Positions 46,833-58,092 are shown, numbered from the stretch's first letter. The stretch is DNA of 64,000 bases from Notospermus geniculatus (GCA_002633025.1 NMRB01000239.1:214318-278317); one strand, 5' to 3'. Numbers and translations are program-made. Notes: generated by a model from the letters alone, not told the origin.

Positions 46833-46843
46833 GGCGGAAGTGA
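46833..46843 (+). promoter_or_regulatory. ETS/GABP-type site upstream of MRPL37
   Basis: GGCGGAAGTGA is a strong ETS core, about 240 bp upstream of the first coding ATG of MRPL37. A partner block (ACCAGGGATT near 46908) pairs with AATCCCTGGT near 46821, so it is also inside a loose inverted repeat. It is probably near the MRPL37 start site, since a 5'UTR exon must precede the acceptor at 47057. Confidence 0.4.
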
Positions 46844-47069
46844 CCAACTCCATGGCACACAATGGAAATCCTATTGTACAATGTGACTTAAATTCCGTCA
46901 ATCGATGACCAGGGATTGTAAAGTCGTTCCGCCAGTTTGTGTGTGTTGAAACTAATGGTCCTCTATCAGTGCACCTTGAAAAACTCCTTGACTATACATA
47001 CCACTGGTACTGCAGTGTGAGTAAGGGCTATTCATGGATTATGATTTTTTATTTCAGAGAAAGTCAAAG

Positions 47070-50000
47070 ATGAGACTGACGCAATATCTACAAGTCGCAA
47101 AGAAGGCAAAGAAATTTGTTTGGGAGGCAAAAAATGTATACAGGCAGAACCCTCTGAACTGGAAGAATGCGAATTTAGAAACACGATTCAAACAACTTTG
47201 GAAGCACAAAGTTTCTATATACAGGGAGCCGCAACATTTTGAACCAGACTTCATCAGGGAGGAAGGTAGGAAAAAGAAGGGTGTTGTTTTGCCCAGCTGC
47301 CTTGTTCAGGTCTCGAACAGATCTAACAAGAGCACTTTGCATTGGAAGCCAGACAAACTAATCATTCAGCTGTAGAGGAAATCCTCCATGGCCAGCAGGT
47401 TCGATCGTGCCATGTAACTCGGGATACAGGAGAGGAAAGTTTCACTCCCTGCCTCAGGAGCAACTCTTGCCCAAGTTAGACGAACTGCTCAAAGTTCCTG
47501 AAAATTATGATGAAGATCATACCAAAGAGTGGTGGCATCAAAACTCTGAATTTCTGCTTTACAGGTGTTGAAGTTGTCGACCCCACCGCTAAACCACCGG
47601 TTGAAATATGGTATCCACCTGTCCCTGACGATCCAAAATTCATAATGTAAGCTTGCTCAAGTTTCTTTCGGGAAAGTTTTGGTGCATTTGAAAAACGTAT
47701 TGAGAGAATTGCATGTTACTTTCCAAATTGTGTGGTGATTGTGCGAGACATTTAACCAAATGGGAAAATCCAGTAAAGCCAGTAAAACCCTATGGCAAAA
47801 ACACTGAGAAATCTTCCTTTTGACTTTTCAGAACAAAGGAATCCGACCACCCAGACTGGCATGATGAGCCGATGTTGTTTGTCAGCAAAAACGTCAGATT
47901 GGTTGAAGGAGAAAAACAAGCTTGTATATTGACAAAAACACAGCAGTTTGAGGGGATGCCGCCGTCAGTGGAGGAAATTATCGGGAAAGAAGAAGTCGCA
48001 AATCAGGTAAGGACGTACTGATAAACAAGGACTTTTCTTCTGTTCAGGATTGACAAGAAATCACGTGTCAGAGATTTAGATTTACAGGGATTATCCCCAG
48101 AGCCCCTAGCACCCGGTTTCAATGGCCACCAGTGGCTACCTTCCTCAGAACTCCCCCTCCCCCGCAGTAGATCCTGGCAGCCCCTGGGCCTATACAAACA
48201 TCCCCTGGGGTTTCTGTCAGTTCCTGATCCTCAAGGCTCCAGGATTAGATCCCAAAAGAATCTGCCTGGGGGAAAAACGTGCCCAGTCAATGTGAAGTCT
48301 TGATCCGTTTCATCATCTTACCAGTATAGCTTCCTGTTTCAGGATGATCTGATGCAGCGTGCCATCTTACAAGCTCACTGCTGGGATACGACCAACAAAA
48401 AGTTACCAAAACGTTTCAGCAAGATGATTCCTGGCTGGAAATTTAAGGCAGAGCGAGGCATTCCTGAAGAAAAGATTGTGTAAAATCCTCTTTACTTTTC
48501 ATCTCGTCATGCTTTGTGGATATCAGACGTCAGTTAAATACTTGGCGGGGAATGGTATAGACAAATCCCAAATTGACCAAAACGAGAAAGATCTGCGCAC
48601 TTCCGCCGAAATCGTAAACAGAACCTCGGTCTGAAACTGAATGACGTGACGCAGACAACCCCACGACCATGTGACGACAGTGAGTTCGATGACGTTGCGT
48701 CAGAGCCCACCATTGCTGAATCATGGATTGCGTCACGTCAGCTGGTTTAGGTCGAGGTTCTGTTTAAAATTTCGGCAGAAGTGGGAATTTGGGATTTGTC
48801 TATTGGCTGAAGTGTTGGGAACACATGGCACAAGTGGTTGAGTGTTTGACTCGTGACCCGAGAGGTCATGGGTCTCATTCCTGATGGATCTGCCACCTTG
48901 TCTCCTCAACTGATCTGAAAGGATCTAGTGATGTACTCAATGAGCTGCTCCTAGAGTTCCCCAGAAAGGTTTCTGGAGAGACTGGAAGATAATACAAAGC
49001 ACTTTGACTTTGAGACTGTCTTATAGTCGAAAGTGCTGCCTCTTCATGTCATTACAAAAGCTTCACAAGATAATAGGGAGTTTGAGATCAGCGACTTACC
49101 ACGGATCCTTATACATATACGGATAGAATTCTGTACAACGATGACAAATTTTGTGTACATTTCGATCCGTATACGTATAAGGATCCGTGATAAGTTGCTG
49201 ATCTCAAACTCCCTGTTATCATCGAATCCACTGATAAAATACGTATAAAGTCGTCTCCGAATTTTGCAAATTTTCGACCCCAAACTTGCAAAATTCGGAC
49301 ACGATTTTATATGTATTTTATCATTTTGTGTGTCGTTCTTTGTGCTCTATGTTGAATATCATCAGATCCACTAATACAACAAGTACCGGGTAATCATTCA
49401 GCTTTTGAAATACTTCTGACATTTTTTCACCTTTTCTGTTTTCAGTCGTATATTGTATGGCAACATCTTACGTCTTTGTTCCTCAATGGCGTCAAAATAT
49501 CCAGAATTATTGGCCACGCGACGACTTAACGAAGACCCTTATATCGAAACTCAGTATCTACACAAAGGTTGGTAAAATTCATCATCATATGGGATCATCC
49601 CTGCCTCTTCAGTCCGTTGCATGGGACAGTAAGCCGTGGTGCCTTGTACCTTGTGCCTTTGTACGGGCAATTCAAGACCCCATCCAAGTGAGGAACATGA
49701 GTGGCTCGAGAGGGCATCCTCCGTACTTACCAGGGCCAATAATGCTATGGCTTCGGCCGTGATGGAAAAATCTGATATGTATACAGCCTGAGAGCTAAAT
49801 TTTCATTTAACTGCTCAACAATTTTGAAAGTCTTCATACTTGGTGATGTTTTTCAGTTAATCTGCTGTGGTTTACCAACAACTAAGGTCCACATGGACGG
49901 AGGAGCCTAAGAATTCTATGCTACATCTATGATTTATATCATTCCAGGTACCCCTATCCTAATTAAGGGCAACCATCAATACCTTATCTCCAGTGACCGA

Positions 50001-52754
50001 ACCCTTAAACCCTTCAGCAGTGAAGCCCTTGTCGACGAGAGTGTCCAGTATGAATTACCAGAGATGTACCCTTTATTACCTACCATTGATCTGCACAGGA
50101 ACCATATTTACACTTACGAAAACAACACAGGTAGGTCAGGCTTGATAATCTGTACATACATGTAGGTGGAGGGCTAGCTTCATCATTTTACGAATAGGCC
50201 TGGGAACTGAATGCTGAGGCTAGACCACAGCGAGACAGGACCTGAATGTTGAGGTTAGATCACAGCGAGACAGGACCTGAATGCTGAGGCTAGATCACAG
50301 CAGGACAGGACCTGAATGCTGAGGCTAGATCACAGCAAGACAGGACCTGAATGTTGAGGTTAGATCACAGCGAGACAGGACCTGAATTCTGATGCTAGAT
50401 CACAGCAGGACAGGACCTGAATGCTGAGGCTAGATCACAGCAAGACAGGACCTGAATGCTGAGGCTAGACCACAGCGAGACAGGACCTGGGGCCGGTTGC
50501 ACAAAACAAAAAAATCACTGTTAGTTTATCTTGGCGTTAAGTTATCCCAAAATGTTAGTTTTCGGTTGCACAAAGAAAGATAACTTAAAAGTAGCGTTAA
50601 CTTAACAGTAATTTTAACTGACCTCCTGCCACCAAGATAACTTAACATTTTGGCGTTAGCAGGATTCAAAATGGCTGACAACCCAGCCCTCTTTCAGGGT
50701 TTCCAGCCCTTTTTGCAAAAACCACGGCATTATAGAGAACGCGTTAACCATTTGGAGCTGTTCAATGACAAGCAACTTTTTAAAAGGTATCGTTTTACTA
50801 GAGGAACATTGATTTTGATAGTAGACATGCTCAGGGAGGACATTGAAAGTGCTACCGATAGGAGTCATGCCATTTCCCCTGAGGTTCAAGTGTTGATTGC
50901 CCTACGCTACTTTGCTTCTGGGGCATTCCTGGAAATCATTGGCGACACATTTGGAGTCGACAAATCCACTGTAAGTCGTGTGGTCCACAGAATCGCTGGA
51001 CTATTGGATGCTGTACGGGATGATTTTATTGTGTGGCCCCAGTCAGTGGAGGAGAGACGCAGAATCCAGAGTGGTTTTTATAATATTGCACATTTCCCCA
51101 AAGTACTAGGATGTATCGACGGCACCCACATCAGAATAATATGCCCTAGTGAACCTCAAGATGATGATCAGGTGGTGATAGATGTCAATGATCATCCTGT
51201 AGGCCTAGCCCTACCGGCTCCTCCTGTACATGACATGCATGATGCACATGCAGAGGCAGATGCACTGCAGCCCATTGAAGAAGAGCCACAACCCGCACAG
51301 CAGCAAGCTCCTCCTCCTCCAGCCTATGAAGCATCTTTCGTCAACAGGAAGGGCTATCACTCCATCAATGTGCAAGCAGTGGTTGACGATAAAGGTAAAT
51401 TATCTCTCCAATTAGGCCTAGGCCTACCTGTTAACTTGCCAATCTATGCATAGCCTACACTAACATGACTAAGTATCACTATCAGCTGATCAGCGCTTCC
51501 CCAAGCGTGCCGTGCATGCCATGACGTTTTGATGACTGAGGACCTGAATGCTGAGGTTAGATCACAGCAAGACAGGACCTGAATGCTGAGGCTAGATCAC
51601 AGCGAGACAGGACCTGAATGCTGAGGCTAGATCACAGCAAGACAGGACCTGAATGTTGAGGCTAGATCACAGCAAGACAGGACCTGAATGCTGAGACTAG
51701 ATCACAGCGAGACAGGACCTGAATGCTGAGGCTAGATCACAGCAAGACAGGACCTGAATGCTGAGGCTAGATCACAGCGAGACAGGACCTGAATGTTGAG
51801 GTTAGATCACAGCGAGACAGGACCTGAATGCTGAGGCTAGATCACAGTGAGACAGTTCTTCCACCATCCAGTTCTAAATGAAACATATTTATTTTCCAGG
51901 TTGGCAGCTGCCTTACAGTCACAGTGTTCCACACACGCTGTTCATTAGCAACGCCAGAATGTTATGGAGCTCAGAGCAACTTAATGCTAAAGCAATGCTG
52001 TTCCTGTTTGGGCATCTTATCGCTCATGCCAAGGCTAAGTATGGGGTGAGTTGAACTACGTGCGGAGATGTTCGGTGGAACACTGAAGACAAAGTCTGCT
52101 AGACGTTGTGAAACCTACGCCGGCAAAGTGTTGTCCTCGATCACATGACAAGCTCGGATGTCAAGTTGTCACATTCTATTTTCGATGAGCCTTGATAGTC
52201 TAGTGGTTGTCACATCCACTTGGCAAGTGACAGGTCCTGGGTTAAAATCCAGCGTGGGCCATATGGGGTTCAAATCATCCCTGGTTCTTCACGTCCGTCA
52301 CATGGGACAGCGAGTCATGGTGCCTTGTACCTTGTGGTCTTCCTCAGGCACTTTCTGGTGGAGATCCCAGAAGTGACTTAGACTGGCCTCTCGACTAGAA
52401 AGTGCCTGAGGAAGGGTTGAAAAATTTGCGAAATTCGGAGACGACTTTATGTTTACTACCACTCTCTTGCAGGACGATGTGACCACGTTACCAGAACCCA
52501 TCTCAGGCCAGTGCGTCCATTCGAATGGCATCGATTTCCACCTCGTCTTCTACCAGCTCAACACTCTCGACTTCTCCAGCAGTGACGGCATCAAAAATTT
52601 TGTCTGGTTCGACAGAGATAACAAACTCTTCGACAAAGTCATCCCTAAACGGGCGATGTTGAGGAACACTAAATATGAGAACTATGACCCTGAAGTTTTT
52701 AGGAAATTATTAGCAGTTTATTTGAATGGAATCAGTCTGCAATCTTCGTCGTGA
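47070..52754 (+). CDS. MRPL37: Mitochondrial ribosomal protein L37 (mL37), 8 coding exons
   Basis: This is a component of the large subunit of the mitochondrial ribosome. Exons: 47058-47265 (ATG at 47070), 47565-47646, 47832-48006, 48343-48479, 49446-49567, 49948-50130, 51900-52045, 52473-52754 (TGA). All phases agree and give about 440 codons, close to the 423 of human MRPL37. Recognised stretches in order: PVEIWYPPVPDDPKFI; NVRLVEGEKQACILTKTQQF followed by EGMPPSVEE; LPTIDLHRNHIYTYEN (Y..I.DLH..NIY motif); LPYSHSVPHTLFI; AKAMLFLFGHLIAHAKAKYG; DFHLVFYQLNTLDF; GIKNFVWFD; and the family end PEVFRKLLAVYLNG. The start is chosen because the upstream frame is intronic. The N-terminus is basic with aromatic residues, as expected for mitochondrial import. 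Introns carry a Harbinger element, a 35-bp minisatellite and SINEs. Confidence 0.93.
48555..48804. mobile_element. TIR element (ATAGACAAATCCCAAATT ends)
   Basis: TATAGACAAATCCCAAATT at left is mirrored by AATTTGGGATTTGTCTA at right. Inner pairs include AACAGAACCTCGGTCTGAAA with GAGGTTCTGTTTA. A related copy lies at about 61075-61280. It contains several TGACGT half-CRE words and lies in an MRPL37 intron. Confidence 0.7.
48815..49030 (+). repeat. S2 SINE copy
   Basis: GGCACAAGTGGTTGAGTGTT and GGTCATGGGTCTCATTCC form a decayed tRNA-like head. The body word CAGAAAGGTTTCTGGAGAGA is identical to that at 27990-28210. Confidence 0.6.
49070..49222. repeat. Palindrome (AGGGAGTTTGAGATCAGC)
   Basis: ATAGGGAGTTTGAGATCAGC is mirrored by GCTGATCTCAAACTCCCTGT. 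A second inner pair, GGATCCTTATAC and GTATAAGGATCC, surrounds a short centre. It explains the similar frames seen on both strands. Confidence 0.75.
49600..49763 (+). repeat. S1 SINE 3' fragment in MRPL37 intron
   Basis: It carries GCATGGGACAGTAAGCCGTG, GACCCCATCCAAGTGAGGAA and GGGCCAATAATGCTATGGCT. The tRNA-like head is missing. It begins about 30 bp after the donor of exon 49446-49567. Confidence 0.7.
50489..51535 (+). mobile_element. Harbinger/ISL2EU-type transposon, right end truncated
   Basis: The left end GGGGCCGGTTGCACAAAACA is typical of PIF/Harbinger superfamily termini. The matching inverted end is not seen at the right, where the minisatellite resumes at about 51536. The word AGGACCT occurs at both edges but is also part of the minisatellite unit, so a target duplication cannot be claimed. 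Contents: 160 bp of subterminal sequence with AAGTTATC/GATAACTT repeats, and then transposase exon 1. Confidence 0.75.
50671..51394 (+). pseudogene. HARBI1-like transposase, first exon only
   Basis: Harbinger nucleases (DDE_Tnp_4 family) cut and join transposon DNA. The ATG at 50671 (MADNPALFQGFQPFLQ) starts a frame with an N-terminal helical region (ELFNDKQLFKRYRFTRGTL), a helix-turn-helix (ISPEVQVLIALRYFASGAF; FGVDKSTVSRVVHRI) and the first catalytic aspartate in LGCIDGTHIRI. The family block FVNRKGYHSINVQAV follows. It ends at a donor (GATAAAG then GTAAAT). The second half, with the other acidic residues, is missing, so this copy is inactive. Between DGTHIRI and FVNRKGYHS there is an unusual Asp/Glu- and Pro/Gln-rich stretch of about 60 residues; the family normally has about 10-15 there. 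Confidence 0.85.
52184..52340 (+). repeat. S1 SINE 5' part in MRPL37 intron
   Basis: GAGCCTTGATAGTCTAGTGG and GGTCCTGGGTTAAAATCC correspond to the tRNA-like head at 25011. It is cut after CCTTGTACCTTGTG, where a different dispersed repeat (CTTCCTCAGGCACTTTCTGG and its inverted partner near 52400) begins. Confidence 0.65.
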
Positions 52755-52939
52755 TCATCAAGAGATAGAACTTGAATTCAGATCTTCATCAAGAAAGAAC
52801 AGTTCTCACTCGCTATTACGAACCCTTCGGGGTCCAGTGGTTAAGTTCGAGGAGTTGATAAGAACGAGGATTTGACCGTGGGGACTTCAATGGAGGTGTA
52901 TCCTCATTGACCTGATGAATGCAGTGGACAAAATGCATC

Positions 52940-53343
52940 GGTTTACGGCCATATAGATTTTAAGGAATCTGGAAAACAAGGATCCTCAAGGAACCCTACG
53001 GAATTAACTCCAAATATCGCAAATGATATGAGAAAACGACATAATTATGAATGTATAGGCCTATTACGCTGTACAAAAAATCTGCCAAGAAAACGTCTAT
53101 AATTTTTTTTGGCGATACATGTTCAAAATATTTTGAAAATCCCATAGGGGGCCTAGGCCTATTTTGAACTCGCCCAAAAATATTTAAGGACGTTTTCTTG
53201 GCGGATTTTTTGTACAGTGTAATATTCATTCATAATAATGTCGTTTTCTCATATCATTTGTATTATTTGGAGTTAATTCCGTAGGGTTCCTTGGGGATCC
53301 TTGTTTTCCAGATTCCTTAAAATCTATATATGGCCTCGGTTTA
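52940..53343. repeat. 400-bp foldback downstream of MRPL37
   Basis: Left arm GTTTACGGCCATATAGATTT, on through CAAGGATCC and GAATTAACTCCAAATA, pairs with the right arm ending ATGGCCTCGGTTTAC. The inner arms include AAAATCTGCCAAGAAAACGT and its complement. The loop is short, near 53120-53160. Confidence 0.75.
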
Positions 53344-53899
53344 CCTTCATTGTTGATCTGATTCCTACAGTCAAATAGAAAATGGAGTTCGTCATCTAAT
53401 TACGTAAATGTCATGAAATTTAGGGAAGCAGACGTTATTTCAGAAAACTTTCCTTTTTGTTGTGAAAATGTGGATTTTGTGCAGAAAAACTGGGTTTCCC
53501 ATTCATCTGTTGTTTGTTGTAGGCCTACTTTGAGAAAGTTGGAAATTGGCCTAGGCCTAGTACATTTGTAAATAAATAATGCTATTGATATAAAAAATGC
53601 GTTAAATTTCTTCACTTTCATGGTGATTTTGGCCTCGGCTACAGGTTGAGGTGGCCCTTCCATCCTGATAACATGAGCAAGGGGTTAATTCTTTTAGCAC
53701 TGGCTCGCGTGCCAGCACTGAGAATTATCCCCTCATTCTCAGGATGCCAAACGTCGTCCTGCCAACAACGAAGTGAGAAAAATAAAAAGAATAAAGATTC
53801 ACACCTCTTTAGATGTTGGTTTGCCCTCTTTTGACCAATACCTGAATAGTCATCAAAATAAAGACGGGAGAACCCAAAATAAAAATTAAAAGTTTGCAG

Positions 53900-54425
53900 A
53901 AGTTGAAGTTTGTTTAAATTCTACAAATTTGAATTTGAAATTAAAACTCATTTTAGTACCTCAAGTTGCCGCTAGGAGGCTAGCCCTAGCGGGGGTTTTT
54001 GGAACTAAAATGTTTCAAATTCAAATTCTACAAATTTGTAGAATTGAATTTGTTTTTTGGAGGGAAATAAATTACTTCCCTCCAAAAATGACGTCATTTC
54101 GTCTAAAATTCAACTGCGCATGCGCACAACGCGTCATTTCCCTCCAAAAAATACTAAAAAGTACATGGCATTACAATTGAACACCATATATTTTGGAGGG
54201 AAATGACGCGTTGTGCGCATGCGCAGTTGAATTTTTAGACGGAAATGACGTCATTTTTGGAGGGAAATAATTTATTTCCCTCCAAAACAAATTCAAATTA
54301 AATTACAAATTTGTAGAATTTGAATTTCAATTATTTAGTTCCGAAAACCGCCGCTAGGGCTAGCCCCCTAACGGCGGCTAGAGGAACTAAAATGAATTTT
54401 AATTTCAAATCCTACAAATTTGTGA
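53900..54425. repeat. Nested palindromes carrying paired CRE and NRF1-type sites
   Basis: The outer arms (AAATTTGAATTTGAAATT; GCCGCTAGGAGGCTAGCCCT) face complements near 54340-54420. The inner arms (TTTTGGAGGGAAATAA; AAAATGACGTCATTTCGTCT; TTCAACTGCGCATGCGCA) meet near 54170. CRE palindromes lie at 54089-54096 and 54246-54253. NRF1-type TGCGCATGCGCA lies at 54115-54126 and 54214-54225. No protein is encoded. Confidence 0.75.
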
Positions 54426-54752
54426 CTTGTCTTTGATTATGACAACTCTTAGAGTTGGGAATCTTTCTTATTTTTATTATTTCCCTTCCTTTTTCAGTTA
54501 TAGCAAAACATATCTTGATGAGGAAATAAATAAATAACACAACACATTGTTTAGAAAACATCAAATGTATTTTGCCTACTTCGACATATTCATTTACATA
54601 GAGTAACATAAATTTACATAATTTACATACCGGTAATAGTTTTGATGGAAACATTATTCGCCGGATAACTCTTTACTGGTACCGGTACATTGTGAACTGA
54701 CAATATCGCAAAAAATCAGTGATCAGACACGTGAATCCATAGGCCTACAAGG

Positions 54753-54954
54753 TACTGTAAACCGTGAAAATTTCACGTGCATTTTATTTTCGCGTTCAAG
54801 GGTCAAAACGCGAACATAAATCACGCGAAAATTACTCTTCTTATTATTCTTTTGAAGCTGAACGGTTCCAATCGCGAATATTTATTCTTCGCGAATTCGT
54901 AGATCACCAAAATCGCGAACATTTAGCGTCGCGAAAATATCACGGTTTACAGTA
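54753..54954. mobile_element. TACTGTAAACCGTGAAAA MITE
   Basis: TACTGTAAACCGTGAAAATT at left and AAAATATCACGGTTTACAGTA at right are inverted. CGCGAAAAT-type words repeat inside. TA-bounded ends fit Tc1/mariner-type MITEs. A similar design, TACCGTATACGC, is at 57007-57226. Confidence 0.75.
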
Positions 54955-55049
54955 TGCAGTAACGGTACAAATTTACAATTCTAACCCTCTGCTACAAAAC
55001 CAGTGTAAAGTCACACGGAAAATGAGCCTAAACGTACCGGTAGAAGGTG

Positions 55050-56430
55050 ACACCAGGAGATAGAAATAGAATCAGACAGACAATACCGGTACAGGTACTG
55101 AAATTGACAATGATTTGGTCCCAACTTGCCAACCTCGGAGTGACTTAGGCTATGACGTCGTAGTTGCTGTGTAATATGGTGTACGGTAGTTGTAATGTCG
55201 GAAAACAATTATTATACAGGTACCGCGGGTACCGGTAATAAATTTCAGTTCGTGACCTGGCCTCATAGTTACAAAACATTGCCACCTTGACAGACTGACT
55301 GACAGACGCCACCATGCTACACCTCCTATTGGAGGCGGGCAATATGCTACGCCTCCTACTGGAGGCATACGGTACAAGAAAAACTTGGAAATCAGAGAGT
55401 AAGAGCTTGGGAGGGGACGGGGATTTTGCCCTTTCTCTGCCCTCTAACAACAAGTAGGCCTACTTTAATAATGAACACAAGAAATATGCAATAGAAAACA
55501 TGATGCCAAAAATTCGACATCGGTGGAGCAACTAATTGTCTAATAGCTCTTGATTTTGACCAAATTTGGTGCATGGCAAATGTGAGGAAGTATTTCTTCT
55601 GCAGTTTGTCTAAGGCACTGGACACTGTCATGGGGCTATCCCATTAAACTTATCCGTGAGTCCGCCCTAAACCCAGAAGGCATGAGAAGTGTTTGGAGCC
55701 AACATCTCGACGCTACCAACGCCATGCACTTCGTGCACTCCGCGGCTATAAGCAACTTGTGCTAGGACCTGCTTGGTAGAAGCATTGGGAGTATCAACAG
55801 ATACACATGGATCTGTATTGTTTTTAACACAGTTCCATGTCCCAGTCCCTATCCAATTCCACCCCTCACCTGGTTTCCTCATTGGGGTCATGATTGATAT
55901 ACATGTGTAGCAACACTTGTATATCAGGAGGGAGCTTTGAATGATGACTGAATGAGTTACTTCACCTACTCAAACCTCGCTGAAACTTCCAATGATGAAA
56001 GACCTTTCTATTATATTTACAAAGCACCCCAAAAGGAGTTACATCAAGATTGAAATATAATCGAAAGACCTCAACTCATCATTGTAAGCTTCCTCCTATA
56101 TCAAGCCGATTTCACCAGGCTGCCTACCGTCTTAGGTATCCACTCAACGGCCCGAAGGAAGTTTCTGACAATGCCCAAGCCTCTCCACAGATTAAACTGA
56201 CGTGCCTGTAGCCAGGGAGAAGAAATCTCCCCACATTCGAACATTTTTAGCTTTCTTTCTGGAATGCTCAGTCTCACTTTGCACTTGGCTGAGCTGAGCT
56301 GAGCTCTGTTGTTTATCCAATGTTGGATTGCTTTTAAAATAGACTTCCTCTCTGTTTTCAGAACACCACCAATACCAGAGGGGCTTGAGGCATGCATCGT
56401 AGCAGGGGAGGTGGGGTGTTTCAGATGTCC
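55050..56430. other. Intergenic stretch without recognised gene
   Basis: Downstream of MRPL37 and of BACE (which converge here), this contains short repeats such as GCTACGCCTCCTACTGGAGG near 55350. No exon with a family motif is seen on either strand. Confidence 0.4.
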
Positions 56431-56435
56431 AAGGT

Positions 56436-56617
56436 TGTTGTGGCCACCTGGTGGCCAAGCCAAGAATCAAATCGGACCCAAACTTCGTGTCATAGGTCAT
56501 CTGACCTAGGGGTAAATAGGTACCAAGTTTCAGATCAATAGCCCCAGTGGTTACGAAACGTGCCATGCTAACGGACGACAGACACTGCATGACAACTATA
56601 GCTCACAGGTGAGCTAA
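56436..56617 (-). mobile_element. Palindrome-bounded element, 5'-end fragment (copy E)
   Basis: On the minus strand it begins TAGCTCACCTGTGAGCTATA and continues with GTCGTCCGTTAGCATGGCAC, ACTTGGTACCTATTTACCCC and GTGGCCACAACA-type decay. It matches the first 180 bp of copies A-D and lacks the core repeats and right end. Confidence 0.65.
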
Positions 56618-57006
56618 CAAATTCACTATCAATCCATACAAGGTAGGGCCTACAAATTTCCCGATACGGTACAATACAAATTCACAATCAATCAATACAC
56701 GGTATAAATTACACTTCGAATTTACAATCAATCATTCCCACTTCGCCCCTTCCCATTTCGCCCCCTAATGGTTTCCTCATCGTTAAATACTGGCAGCTAA
56801 CCCTAACCAATAACCATTAGGGGGCGAATTGGGAAAGAGCGAAATGGGAAGACACCGTGGAATCCAATACAAAACAACAATTTTCAATTCATACAACGCA
56901 CGAATCGTTCAAACATTTGCAATTACTTCATACAAGGTATGATCTTTAACACGAGCAATGTAATCTATACAAGGTATAACTCCAACACGGAGGAACAACT
57001 TACAGT

Positions 57007-57226
57007 ATACCGTATACGCAAATATTTTCGCATGTAAAAATTCTCACGAAAATCATGAAATCAAAATTTCGCCGCGAATATTAATACACGCATAAAAGTT
57101 TCCCCCAAAAACAATCCAGTCCGTTCCCTTCCCTGCCCTTGAGGCGAACATTAATCCACGTGAAACAGAAAAAAAATGTTCAATTTGTGAAATATTATCC
57201 CGCGAAAATATTTGCGTATACGGTAT
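57007..57226. mobile_element. TACCGTATACGCAAATATTT MITE
   Basis: ATACCGTATACGCAAATATT at left and AATATTTGCGTATACGGTAT at right form near-perfect TIRs. CGCGAA words lie inside. It is non-coding, 220 bp. Confidence 0.75.
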
Positions 57227-57318
57227 GTAAACAATCAATGGTATATACACCAATCAAAGATCAACAATTCTTTAGCATCCAGGGCCGACCGCACAAGTCC
57301 GATAGTGCTTTCAGTGCC

Positions 57319-57531
57319 TATAGAGGGCTTTGCAATCACGTCATCCTGGCGGCCATTCTGGAGGACACAGGGCGCAGAGGTGTGAGCCAACCGTGACGTG
57401 ACTTGCGTGAAGTGTGCCACGCCATTGTTTGACCTAACGTCATTAGGGCATGCACGCCTCATTTTGCTCACCTCTGCAGCATATGTGTCCTCCAGCATGG
57501 CCGCTTGTGACGTCATATGCAAAGCCTCTAT
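57319..57531. mobile_element. TATAGAGGCTTTGCA MITE with CRE-like words
   Basis: TATAGAGGGCTTTGCAATCA plus CGTCAT at left faces TGACGTCATATGCAAAGCCT at right. TGGCGGCCATTCTGGAGGAC is inverted against GTCCTCCAGCATGGCCGC. The family also occurs at 60361-60553 and, more diverged, 38125-38282. Confidence 0.75.
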
Positions 57532-57987
57532 CGGCAGTTTAGTTAACGGGAAAATGCGTTATTACTAACTGCCACTGGTAGCACTGTCGGACTTTCTGTG
57601 CGGTCGGCCCTGGCGTTCAAGAAACTTTGCAACAAGCAGCAGGGATATGCAATGGAAGTTGACAGTGGTACCTGGCGGTTCCTTTCACACCAGCAGTGCC
57701 TAAACACTTCACTACGATAGACTAGAGTTTCAGTCCACTATAGAAGACTTAAATGCATTAGATGACGTCGTAATGACGCAAATTTCCGTTGCAAAGTGGT
57801 TAACCTCTTCAGTGCTGACGTATGTCACCCACATGCTATGGCAGTCCAAATCTAGTCCAAACGAGTTGTCATTCGACTCCACTTCACACTTTAACCCCAG
57901 CAGATCCTGAAACCTTTCAGTAGAACTCAGATGAGCTGCTCATTCAGCTCTACAATCTGAGCATTTCCAACTGGTACCCATTTGAGA

Positions 57988-58092
57988 GCCACTCTGGCAA
58001 AACCAGACGCTTGTCGCTCTTACCTTGGCAAAACCAGACGCTTGTCGCTCTTACCTTGGCAAAACCAGACGCTTGTCGCTCTTTCCTTGGCA
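57988..58092 (+). repeat. 31-bp tandem repeat, three units
   Basis: Three units of TTGGCAAAACCAGACGCTTG then TCGCTCTTACC are seen. A related inverted word (GCGACAAGCGTCTGGTTTTG) occurs near 58206, so the array is one arm of a larger inverted structure. Confidence 0.8.

Larger units (their letters stand above)
50205..51860 (+). repeat. 35-bp minisatellite split by a Harbinger insertion
   Basis: Units of CTAGATCACAGCGAGACAGG then ACCTGAATGCTGAGG (35 bp) run 50205-50488 and resume 51536-51860, with about eight units on each side. The interruption is the Harbinger relic. Units differ mainly at GCGAG/GCAAG/GCAGG and GCTGAGGC/GTTGAGGT, which gives an internal clock for the array. The array ends about 40 bp before the acceptor of exon 51900-52045. 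Confidence 0.85.

Noticed and set aside
57988-58092. CRISPR-like array of three 31-bp repeats
   Set aside because: The units are directly adjacent with no unique spacers, in a eukaryotic context. It is a simple tandem repeat.
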